A stretch of 64,000 nt of DNA from Streptomyces sp. ISL-36. GTDB lineage: Bacteria > Actinomycetota > Actinomycetes > Streptomycetales > Streptomycetaceae. Within the stretch, counting starts at the first letter, position 1. Each line of letters starts with the position of its first letter. Shown piece by piece: positions 56,912 to 64,000 of this stretch. Made by a program: the position numbers and the translations under genes. Under the pieces are notes generated by a model, which did not search any database, was not told the origin of the DNA, and was given only the letters and a program-made list of their open reading frames with translations. The stretch spans positions 19,371 through 83,370 of the forward strand of contig NZ_JAGGOS010000024.1 of the NCBI RefSeq assembly GCF_018614205.1. Direction: 5' to 3'.

Positions 56912-58092
56912 GGAACGGTGTATGGACCCGCCGCCCCCCGAAAGGCGCTGCCGCACGGCGCGATGAAGTCGAGCCGCAGGACTGGGACATCGACGAGGGG
57001 CCGCAGGACGTGGCCGGCTGGTCGACCGGCGCCCAGGCGAACATGTCGGCCGCGATCCGCTGGACGGCCTGGGGGCTGCTCATCCTCGGCCCGCTGCTCG
57101 GCGCGTTCGCGTACCTGTCGGCGCCGGCGCAGGCCGGCGCGTCACAGAAGAAGCCGGCTCCCACCGCGCCGGCCGCGACCGGGGCTCAGGGCGCGGCCGG
57201 CCTAGCCCAGCTCTTCGTCGCCGCCTACATCGAGGCGGGAGAGGGCGACCAGGCCAAGCTCGCTGCCTACTACCCGGACGCCACGGGCCTGCGCCTGGAG
57301 GGCGATTCGGGCCGGCGGCGCGGTGAGCAGCTCACCGTCGTACGGCTGCGGCAGACCGACCCAGGCGTCTGGTCGGTCACGGTGGCCGCCCGGATCACCG
57401 ACACCAAGGCTCCGGCCAAGCCGTCGGACGGCGATCGGCCCGACGGCAAGGGCGATGCGAAGGCCGCCGCGGCCCGGGCCGTGCGGTACTTCCAGGTGCC
57501 CGTCGCCACCGCGCCCACGGCCGGCGGTGCGAGCGGATACACCGCGCTGGCGATGCCGGCCGAAGTCGCCGCCCCTGAGCAGATCAAGGCCCCCGCGCTC
57601 GTCTACGGGCCCATGCGGCCGGCCCTGCCGACGGATCCGCGTACGCAGGCGGTCACCGAGTTCTTGACCGCCTACCTCACCGGCGCCGGTGAGCTCGACC
57701 GCTACCTGGCCCCCGGCACGAAGCTCACCGCCATCGCCCCCGCGCCCTACACCGGCGTCGCCGTCGACAGCCTCGCCATCGAGGGCGAGAAGGGCACCGA
57801 GCCGGTGACCACCGTGCCCGGCGACGGCACCACGCTTCGGCTCCTGGTCGCGCTGCGCGCCACCGGCCACGACGAGGTCCGCCTCCCGCTCACCTACGCC
57901 CTCGCTCTCAAGACCCGGGGCGGCCGGTGGGAGATCGCCAGCCTCGACGGCGCCCCCGCTCCCGCACGCCCGGCAACACCCGCCACCGGAGTCAGCGCCC
58001 CGCCGTCCACGCTCAACCCCACACCCGCCACCCCCGAGCCCGCCTCCGCCGACCGAACCAAGACAGCCGCCACCCCGGGGAGCCAGCTGTGA
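56908..58092 (+). CDS. TcpC-like conjugal transfer protein
   Basis: 394 residues from the ATG 56908 (ATGA overlap). A cytoplasmic basic N-terminus, one membrane helix (WTAWGLLILGPLLGAFAYLS), then two NTF2-like domains: ~95-225 (LAQLFVAAYIEAGEGDQAKL ... VRLRQTDPGVWSVTVAARIT) and ~240-350 (AVTEFLTAYLTGAGELDRYL ... PLTYALALKTRGGRWEIASL). This is the plan of TcpC, the VirB8-like bitopic component of Gram-positive type IV secretion systems. A Pro/Thr-rich tail follows. Confidence 0.82.
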   Translation: MRNGVWTRRPPKGAAARRDEVEPQDWDIDEGPQDVAGWSTGAQANMSAAIRWTAWGLLILGPLLGAFAYLSAPAQAGASQKKPAPTAPAATGAQGAAGLAQLFVAAYIEAGEGDQAKLAAYYPDATGLRLEGDSGRRRGEQLTVVRLRQTDPGVWSVTVAARITDTKAPAKPSDGDRPDGKGDAKAAAARAVRYFQVPVATAPTAGGASGYTALAMPAEVAAPEQIKAPALVYGPMRPALPTDPRTQAVTEFLTAYLTGAGELDRYLAPGTKLTAIAPAPYTGVAVDSLAIEGEKGTEPVTTVPGDGTTLRLLVALRATGHDEVRLPLTYALALKTRGGRWEIASLDGAPAPARPATPATGVSAPPSTLNPTPATPEPASADRTKTAATPGSQL

Positions 58093-58466
58093 GTCACACT
58101 TTCGCCCGCCCCATGACCCAGCGCGTGACAGGCGCCCTGGCCTGGTTCACCGTCTGGGCCGCCGCCATCGGCACCCTGCTCCTGTCATTCACCGGCGTGC
58201 CGCATGCCTGGTGGCCCGAAACCGGACACGCCTTCGCCGCCAGCGATCCCTCCCGCACGCAGCCAGCCCCGTCTCGCGCCGAGGGCAGCGACGCCTGCGA
58301 CCTGATCGTGGGCCCGGCCGGCGACTACTGCCGGAAGAGCGGCACACGGGCCGCCCAGCCTGTGACCGGCGGCCACGCCGGAATCACTCCGGGACGGGCG
58401 CTGCTGCTCGTACCGGTCGCAGTCGGCATCACTTTGGCCGTGCATCTGCGGAGGAAAGCCCGATGA
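58089..58466 (+). CDS. Small two-helix membrane protein of the transfer operon
   Basis: 125 residues from the GTG 58089 (GTGA overlap). One hydrophobic helix near the start (VTGALAWFTVWAAAIGTLLL), an external-like middle with two cysteines (SDACDLIVGPAGDYCRKSG) and a second helix before a basic end (ALLLVPVAVGITLAVHLRRK). Small membrane subunit; no homologue recognised. Confidence 0.55.
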   Translation: MSHTFARPMTQRVTGALAWFTVWAAAIGTLLLSFTGVPHAWWPETGHAFAASDPSRTQPAPSRAEGSDACDLIVGPAGDYCRKSGTRAAQPVTGGHAGITPGRALLLVPVAVGITLAVHLRRKAR

Positions 58467-58561
58467 CCACTGCCCGAGCCGGTGGCCGTCACGGCGTGGT
58501 CATCGCCGCCCCGGCTGTGCAGCTGTGTGCCTTCGGCACGGCCCCCACCCCCACGCCCTGA
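58463..58561 (+). CDS. Tiny open frame in the transfer operon
   Basis: 32 residues from the ATG 58463 (MTTARAGGRHGVVIAAPAVQ ...), overlapping the previous stop (ATGA) and ending 14 bp before the next start. It could be a real micro-protein or simply keep ribosomes moving through the operon. Confidence 0.4.
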   Translation: MTTARAGGRHGVVIAAPAVQLCAFGTAPTPTP

Positions 58562-58575
58562 CAAGGAGAAGACCT

Positions 58576-58866
58576 GTGCACGACACCGTTACCCTCGCCG
58601 CCGGCTGGATCCAGACCGGCACCGGGCTCGGCAACGACATCAAGGACCTGATCTTCAACGTCGCCATCCCCGTGCTCTGCGGCGCCTTCGTCGTCATCGT
58701 CGGCGTCAAGACGAAGGCGCCTGGGCCGACGATCATGGCCGTGATCTTCGCGGCGATCGTCTGGGGCGGCTCCGCGAACATGGACACGCTCAAGGACAAG
58801 ACGACCGAGGACATCACCCAGTACGACGGCGGAGGCGGCACGCTCACCGGGCCGGGTGACCAGTGA
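58576..58866 (+). CDS. Small membrane subunit, VirB2-like position
   Basis: 96 residues from the GTG 58576 (AAGGAG upstream). Two hydrophobic helices (DLIFNVAIPVLCGAFVVIVG, TIMAVIFAAIVWGGSANM) and an acidic tail. Size and place before the PrgI/VirB3-like and VirB4 genes suit a pilin-like or core membrane subunit. It is coupled to the next gene (GTGA). Confidence 0.6.
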   Translation: MHDTVTLAAGWIQTGTGLGNDIKDLIFNVAIPVLCGAFVVIVGVKTKAPGPTIMAVIFAAIVWGGSANMDTLKDKTTEDITQYDGGGGTLTGPGDQ

Positions 58867-59456
58867 CCACCAACCTGGTCGACGCCGCCGAGGCCGACGG
58901 CGAGCTGATCGGACGCTGCTACACCAAGGCCCGCCGCGCTCCGCTGGTCCACGGTGTCATCCGCGACGTCAACGGCGGCCGCGGGATCCGTCTGCCGGGC
59001 GGCCCGTACACGCTCACTCAACTCGCCGCGATCGTGGGCACCTTCGTGGTGCTCATCCTCACCCGCAGGGTGTGGGGCGGACACGGCGTCTTCGATGCGG
59101 TGTTGCTGCTCGGCCTGCCGTTCGCGGCCGCGTTCGCGCTGCGGCACCTGCACATCGACGGCCGTAACCCGGCAGCTGCTCTGGTCAGCGTCGTGACGAT
59201 GCTGACCGGCCCCAAGTGGGGCCGGCTGCACGGCCGGCCCTTCCGGCCCGCCCGCCCTACCCGCGCTGACGCCCGCGTCACCCTCGCCGCCTCCGGCGAG
59301 CCCCCGGCCCCCGCCGCTCCCACGGTGCGGCGCATGCCCGCCGCTACCGCACCCGCCACCCGATCCGCCACCGATGCCGCTACAGGCACCCCCGTGGCAT
59401 CCGGCGTGCAGGCCCTGCTGGCCCGCCGCACCACAACCGCCGAGAAGGAGGATTGA
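58863..59456 (+). CDS. PrgI/VirB3-like membrane protein
   Basis: 197 residues from the GTG 58863. Basic N-terminus with GGRGIRLPGGPYTLTQLAAI, two close hydrophobic helices (VGTFVVLILTRRVWGG and FDAVLLLGLPFAAAFAL), then a basic, Ala/Pro-rich cytoplasmic tail. This hairpin membrane form, placed directly before VirB4, is typical of PrgI/VirB3-type subunits that recruit the ATPase. Confidence 0.65.
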   Translation: MTTNLVDAAEADGELIGRCYTKARRAPLVHGVIRDVNGGRGIRLPGGPYTLTQLAAIVGTFVVLILTRRVWGGHGVFDAVLLLGLPFAAAFALRHLHIDGRNPAAALVSVVTMLTGPKWGRLHGRPFRPARPTRADARVTLAASGEPPAPAAPTVRRMPAATAPATRSATDAATGTPVASGVQALLARRTTTAEKED

Positions 59457-59457
59457 G

Positions 59458-62001
59458 ATGCGCCTGCCGATCCGGCACGTCGCCAACAACCTCGTCTTCA
59501 CCACCCACGGCACCACCTGGGCGATCTGGCGCGTGGCCGCCGCCAACTACTCCCACGCGCCGGCCACCGCGAAGAAGCGCCGACTGAAGGCACTCGAGTC
59601 GCTGTTCAAGAGCCTCACCGGTGAGCCGATGCTGATGTCGCTGTGCCCCCAGGTCGACCCGATCGCCGTGGTCCGCGCCATGGTCGCCGACGTCGACCTG
59701 AAGAAGTCACCGCGCTACGAACGGCTCGGGCACGCGGTCCTGGACCAGCTCGAGACCATGGAGCTCACCGGCCGCACGGACTGGCTCGCGATCCCGCTGC
59801 CGCCGCTGTCCCGCAAGGACGCCGCCCTGTCCGCCCTCTCCGCGGCCAAGGCCGAAGTGGCCCTGCAGCTCGGGCTGATGCCCGCGCCGATCACCACGGA
59901 CGAGATCGAGCGGCGTACCGAGCAGGCCAAGCGGATGCACGCCCAGTGGCCCACCGGGGTGTCGATGCGGCCGGCGACCGAGGCAGAGATCCTGTGGATC
60001 TACGGGCACAGTGCCCGCCGCGGACTGGCGGAGCCGTTCCTTCCCGACGGCACCGAGCCGGGCGTGCGCGGCCGCGGACGTACCGTCGCCGCGCTCGGGG
60101 AGGTCCTGCTCGCCGAGGGCGGCACTGACTTCACCGACCGCAAGACTGTGCCCGGCAATCCCTTTGAGCGCCGCTTCCTGCAGGTCTCCTCCGAGTGGGG
60201 CGACTCCTACCAGGCCATGCTCGCTCTGTCCGAGATGCCGGAGGCCTTCGCCCTGCCCGGGGCTGCCTACCTGCAGCAGCTGGACGATCTGGCCTATCCG
60301 GTCGACTGGACGGCCCGGCTGGTCGTCACCCCTGGCTCCAAGGCGGAGGCGAAGACGCGTAAGCGGGCCCGGCACTTGAAGGCGCAGGCCGCGGAGTACC
60401 AGGGCGACCCGGCCGGGCCGCCTGCTGCGCTGGCGAAGAACGAGGCCGACAACGACGAGTACCGCGACCGGCTCACCGCCTCCGCCCGCGAGGTCGAGAT
60501 CCGCGCCATGGTCACCCTCGCCGTGTGGGGCGCCACCGCCGACGACGCCCAGGACCGCGCCGCTGCCCTCGCCAGTGATTTCGGCGCCACCGACTACACC
60601 TTCAGCCGGCCGGTGGGGGAGCAGGCCAACCTCTGGCATGCCATGCTGCCAGGCTGCCGTACCCCCCGAGTGATGACCGGATATGCCCAGTACCTGCTCG
60701 CCCGCGACTTCGCGATGGCCATGCCCTGGTGCGGCTCCCAGCTCGGGGATGAGCGCGGCGGCCTGTTCGGTCTGCAGCTCGCCTCAGGTGGTGCCCGGCC
60801 CGTCATGGTCGACCCGGCCCGCGGTCCCCGCGAGAACGCGAGCGCGTCGATGGCGTTCATCGGGGAGCTCGGCGCCGGCAAGTCGGTGGGTCTGAAGTCG
60901 GCGGTCTACAACGTCCTGGCCCGCGGTCACCGGCCCGGCAAGCCCGGCTCGCGCGGCCGCGCCGTCATCGTCGACCGCACCAAGGAAGAGGAATGGGCGC
61001 GGTTCGCGCAGGCCTGCCCCGGCACCACCCAGGTCATCCGCATCGACCAGAGCGCCGAGGTCTCCCTCGATCCGCTGCGCCTGTACGTCAAGGACAGCCC
61101 CAAGGTCGCGGCACGCTTCTGCGAGTCGTTCCTGACCCTGCTGCTCGGCGTGAAGCCGATGGACCTGGAAGGCGTCGCCCTGTCCGAGGCCGTTCAGGCG
61201 GTCCTGGAGCGGCCCGAGCCGTCCATGGCAGCGTTGATGGACGAGCTCACCCGCCGCGGCGAGCACGACGTGCCGGCCCGTAACCTCGGCCGGAAGCTCA
61301 AGGCCGTCGCGCGCAAGGACCTCGCCGCAGTCGTCTTCGACGACACGCTGCCGGTCGTCGACACCGCCCGGGCCGACTCTGTGGTCTTCCTCGTCAACTC
61401 CCTCGCGCTGCCGAAGAAGAGCGAGCTCGCCTCCGACCACCGCATCGAGCGCCTGGAGTTCGAGAAGGTCCTGGGCCGCTCACTGATGTACCTGATCGCC
61501 GCCGTGGCCCGCGAGACCGTCATGCGGCACAAGAACGAGTTCGGCGTCGCCGTCTTCGACGAGTGCTGGTGGCTCACCTCCAGCGACGAGGGCCTGGAAC
61601 TGCTCCTGGAGCTCATGCGCGACGGCCGCAAGCACAACGCCGCCGCCTACGTCGGATCGCACGACCCGGACGACATCGGGCCGGCCGACAGCGAGAAGGG
61701 CGCCATCATCCGCGGCCTGATCCCGCACCGGCTCCTGTTCCGCCAGACCACCCGCTCCCTGGCCTCCCGCGGGCTGGAGTTCCTCGGCGTGGACGCCACC
61801 GACGCCGAACTGCTCGACCTGGTCACCGCCGGCCTGTCCCCGCTCGACCTGCCCGACGAAGAAAAGCTCGCCCGCGCCGGTGAGTGCCTCTACCGCGACC
61901 TGGCCGGCCGCATCGGCCTCATGAAAGTCGTCATCCCGCCGGACGACGCCATCACGCGGGTCATCCACACCACCCCCAGCGACTACCGGGCCGCGGCATG
62001 A
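59458..62001 (+). CDS. virB4: VirB4-type conjugation ATPase
   Basis: 847 residues from the ATG 59458. The N-terminal half (RHVANNLVFTTHGTTWAIWR ... FLQVSSEWGDSYQAMLALSE) is the VirB4 docking domain. The motor has Walker A GELGAGKSVGLK (~468-479), Walker B GVAVFDECWWL (~697), and later SHDPDDIGPADSEKGAIIRG and LLFRQTTRSLASRGLEFLG. VirB4 powers assembly and substrate transfer of type IV systems. Full length; it overlaps the VirB6-like start by 4 bases. Confidence 0.92.
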   Translation: MRLPIRHVANNLVFTTHGTTWAIWRVAAANYSHAPATAKKRRLKALESLFKSLTGEPMLMSLCPQVDPIAVVRAMVADVDLKKSPRYERLGHAVLDQLETMELTGRTDWLAIPLPPLSRKDAALSALSAAKAEVALQLGLMPAPITTDEIERRTEQAKRMHAQWPTGVSMRPATEAEILWIYGHSARRGLAEPFLPDGTEPGVRGRGRTVAALGEVLLAEGGTDFTDRKTVPGNPFERRFLQVSSEWGDSYQAMLALSEMPEAFALPGAAYLQQLDDLAYPVDWTARLVVTPGSKAEAKTRKRARHLKAQAAEYQGDPAGPPAALAKNEADNDEYRDRLTASAREVEIRAMVTLAVWGATADDAQDRAAALASDFGATDYTFSRPVGEQANLWHAMLPGCRTPRVMTGYAQYLLARDFAMAMPWCGSQLGDERGGLFGLQLASGGARPVMVDPARGPRENASASMAFIGELGAGKSVGLKSAVYNVLARGHRPGKPGSRGRAVIVDRTKEEEWARFAQACPGTTQVIRIDQSAEVSLDPLRLYVKDSPKVAARFCESFLTLLLGVKPMDLEGVALSEAVQAVLERPEPSMAALMDELTRRGEHDVPARNLGRKLKAVARKDLAAVVFDDTLPVVDTARADSVVFLVNSLALPKKSELASDHRIERLEFEKVLGRSLMYLIAAVARETVMRHKNEFGVAVFDECWWLTSSDEGLELLLELMRDGRKHNAAAYVGSHDPDDIGPADSEKGAIIRGLIPHRLLFRQTTRSLASRGLEFLGVDATDAELLDLVTAGLSPLDLPDEEKLARAGECLYRDLAGRIGLMKVVIPPDDAITRVIHTTPSDYRAAA

Positions 62002-64000
62002 CCGCGATCCTCAACTGCCGGATGCGGCTGCGCGCGCTGGACTCCGCCCGGTTGCGCCTGGCCTTGCTCTTCGCGGCCCTCGCCGCCACTACCCTCACCC
62101 TGCTCACCTCCCTGCCCGCGTACGCCGAACCGACCCCCACCCCCAGCACGCCGGCCGCCCCGGGGCAGCGCACGCCCACGCCGGAGGAAATGGCGGAGAT
62201 CGAGCAGCTTCTCAAAGAGCAGGGCGAGCGGCTGAGCAAGTCCGCCCAGGCGGCGATGCTCGAAGCGGAGAAGGAGCGGCTGCGCAAGCTGCTGCCCGAC
62301 GAGGGCGGCGTGCTGGGCGTCTTCAACGTCACCGACGCCAACGGCCTGCCCATCAGCGTCTACACCGTCAAGTCGGACACCGGCGGCCTGACCGACTGGG
62401 ACCTGGGCATTCAGAACCTGCTCACCGAACTCTGCTTCATGATCACCAAGTGGGTGATCGCGTTCTGCTGCTGGCTCATCGCCTGGTCGCTCTCCTTCGG
62501 CTTGGCCAAGCTGCTGCTCGTCCCCGTGCTGTCAGTCGCCAACTCCCTGCACACCCGCGTCATTCTGGAAATGGGCCTGCCGACGCTGTTCCTCGCCGTG
62601 TGCGCCCTCGTCTGCGTCGCACGCATCTTCTTCGGCGACAAGGCCCGCGGCTGGGGCGACGCGGCCCTGTCCCTTCTCCTGTCCGCCCTGACCGTCACGC
62701 TGCTGGCGTCCCCGCCGCAGGCCCTGCTCGGGGAGGAGACCGGCGCCATCGCCGTCACCCGCGGCCTGGCGCTGGAGGTCGCCGACGTCATCCTGGACGC
62801 CAACCCGGCCACCCCGGAGAAGAACGACGGCGTCACCACGCCGGCGACCGGCGCCACCCTGTCCCGGCCGCTCACCGACGCGCTGACCGACGCCTTCATC
62901 GTCAAGCCGGCCATGCTCCTGCAGTACGGCCGCGTCTTCGAAGGCGAGTGCGCCACCGAGTACGCCGACACCCGCCTCAAGCAGCTCGCGTTCGACCGTG
63001 CCGTCCACTCCCGCACCAACAAGATCAAGAAATACAGCGCCTACGCCGACTACCTCAGCCCGATCGCCTGGGCGGGACTGCCCGGAGCCTCCACCGCCAT
63101 CAACACCGGCACCGACATGTCCACGCGCTGGGCTGTGGACCACTTCGGGGACCCGCCGATGGAGCGCTTCGAAGAGAAGTGCGTCCCCGGGGATGTCGAC
63201 GCGGCGAAGAAGGCCTCGCTCGACAAGCTGGGCGGCGGCTTCTTTCTCCTGATCGCCGCCTTCATCGTCACCTTTCTGATCACCGCGCTCGCCGGCAACT
63301 TCCTTGTCGCCCAGTGCGGCATCGCCTGGGACGCCGTCCGCGGGGAGCCGGCCCTGATCGCCGGAACCATTCCCGGCGCGGGCCGGGCGTTCCTGTGGGA
63401 CTGGGCAGCCTCCGTCCTGCACAGGCTGGGTCAGATGCTCGTATCTGTTGTCGGGCTTGCCGTGCTCATCCTGATCATCCAGGCCGTCCTCAACCCCGTG
63501 CAGGATGACTGGGGCCGCGAACTCAGCCTGCGGTTCCTCGTCGTCGACATCGTGTGCATCGGCGCGATCAAGAAGCGCAAGAAGCTCGCCGCCCGCTCCA
63601 AGCAGGTGGCGGCCAACTTCCGCGCCAAAATGTCCAATGCCCGCATCGGCGGCACGCACGGCTCCATCTTCACGCCGCCGGCGACCGCCACCGTCCCGAA
63701 GAACCGGCACATCGGCCGCAAGGTCGCCCGCGGTGCCGTCAGGACCGCGCTGGTCGGTGTCTCGCTCGCCCAGGGCAATCCCCTGGGAGCCCTCGCTTAT
63801 TCGATGCCGCAGACCGTGGGCGCCACCGTGCTGGCATCCCGCCTCAACGCCGGCCGCCGCGGCCGGCCGCACCGGGCACGGCCCGCCGGCCGCCCCGGGC
63901 CCCGTCCTGGCAACCAGCCGGGCCCCGGCCCGCAGCCTGGCAACCCCGGAGCTCCGGGTACTGCGCCGCCGGCGCCGCACGGCCCGCAGCCGCCCCAGGG
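61998..64000 (+). CDS. VirB6-like polytopic transfer protein (3' partial)
   Basis: The frame starts at the ATG 61998 (ATGA overlap with virB4) and stays open to the window end (at least 667 residues). A signal-like N-terminus (LRLALLFAALAATTLTLLTS ... AYAEP) is followed by a coiled coil (MAEIEQLLKEQGERLSKSAQ). Several membrane helices follow (WVIAFCCWLIAWSLSFGLAK, GLPTLFLAVCALVCVARIFF, ALSLLLSALTVTLLASPPQ, GFFLLIAAFIVTFLITALAG, MLVSVVGLAVLILIIQAVLN), then a Pro/Gly-rich tail. This is the plan of large VirB6/TrbL-type channel proteins of actinobacterial plasmids. The C-terminus lies outside. Confidence 0.75.
   Translation, partial: MTAILNCRMRLRALDSARLRLALLFAALAATTLTLLTSLPAYAEPTPTPSTPAAPGQRTPTPEEMAEIEQLLKEQGERLSKSAQAAMLEAEKERLRKLLPDEGGVLGVFNVTDANGLPISVYTVKSDTGGLTDWDLGIQNLLTELCFMITKWVIAFCCWLIAWSLSFGLAKLLLVPVLSVANSLHTRVILEMGLPTLFLAVCALVCVARIFFGDKARGWGDAALSLLLSALTVTLLASPPQALLGEETGAIAVTRGLALEVADVILDANPATPEKNDGVTTPATGATLSRPLTDALTDAFIVKPAMLLQYGRVFEGECATEYADTRLKQLAFDRAVHSRTNKIKKYSAYADYLSPIAWAGLPGASTAINTGTDMSTRWAVDHFGDPPMERFEEKCVPGDVDAAKKASLDKLGGGFFLLIAAFIVTFLITALAGNFLVAQCGIAWDAVRGEPALIAGTIPGAGRAFLWDWAASVLHRLGQMLVSVVGLAVLILIIQAVLNPVQDDWGRELSLRFLVVDIVCIGAIKKRKKLAARSKQVAANFRAKMSNARIGGTHGSIFTPPATATVPKNRHIGRKVARGAVRTALVGVSLAQGNPLGALAYSMPQTVGATVLASRLNAGRRGRPHRARPAGRPGPRPGNQPGPGPQPGNPGAPGTAPPAPHGPQPPQ

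Noticed and set aside
62450..63980. Long frames on both strands (352 and 482 codons)
   Set aside because: Both are shadows of the VirB6-like frame that starts at 61998 and runs off the window; that frame alone has membrane helices and normal codon bias.
1..64000. tRNA, rRNA or tmRNA genes
   Set aside because: No cloverleaf with a T-loop (GGTTCRANNCC) and CCA-adjacent acceptor, and no rRNA core sequence, was noticed on either strand.

Overview
The window is high-GC actinomycete DNA. Strong third-position GC, frequent GTG starts and ATGA/GTGA stop-start overlaps, WhiB, Lsr2-like, DUF2637 and RRQRL-type proteins, and a Streptomyces-type SOS box all point to Streptomyces or a close relative. It reads as part of a large conjugative plasmid, probably linear. 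It carries a replication locus (initiator-like gene with DNA iterons inside it, then a DnaB-type helicase), a candidate telomere-protein pair, ParA/ParB with plasmid-specific palindromes, a type IV secretion cluster, an FtsK/SpoIIIE-type transfer ATPase, and many small accessory genes of unknown function.

Layout. 1-6.5 kb: accessory DNA with the tail of a large STAND-like ATPase, a toxin-antitoxin pair, the C-terminal remnant of a type III polyketide synthase and a frameshifted IS110-family element. 6.5-12.5 kb: lexA with an SOS box, ku, a NERD-domain protein and small hypotheticals. 12.8-32.7 kb: a long, almost wholly minus-strand block with a broken ATP-dependent DNA ligase, a broken deoxyribosyltransferase-like gene, a plasmid DnaN clamp, an HNH protein, an overlapping WhiB/Lsr2-like pair, many small proteins, and at its head an FtsK-type translocase with two membrane-spread-type proteins. 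Several genes in this block are followed by the same GC-rich hairpin with a conserved loop. 33-34.6 kb: a monooxygenase-fold protein and an XRE-TPR regulator. 35-41.3 kb: the replication and telomere operon. 41.5-47.3 kb: small genes, a polynucleotide-kinase-like ATPase and an SF2 helicase. 47.3-51.4 kb: decayed DNA, palindromes and small membrane-anchored proteins. 51.4-55.2 kb: parB, parA and a DUF2637 protein. 55.7-64 kb: a sigma-like regulator followed by TcpC, VirB4 and VirB6-like conjugation genes, the last running off the window.

How the parts may work together (inference). Two long operons, replication/telomere (35.1 kb) and conjugation (55.7 kb), start with nearly the same leader: GGCTTGCCC repeats, then an inverted repeat whose loop holds the ribosome binding site. 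Replication and transfer may therefore share one regulator. A 15-bp-period TATGCATA array occurs upstream of two other genes. A palindrome, TCTTTACGSCGTAAAGA, brackets parBA and recurs at two more places, so it is a good parS candidate. A symmetric, helically phased GGAAC array lies just downstream of the FtsK-type gene and is a candidate transfer locus or operator.

Caveats. At least six genes carry single-base frameshifts, one with an added nonsense codon and deletion. Some may be real decay and some may be assembly errors. No database search was possible; family names rest on motifs and recall.
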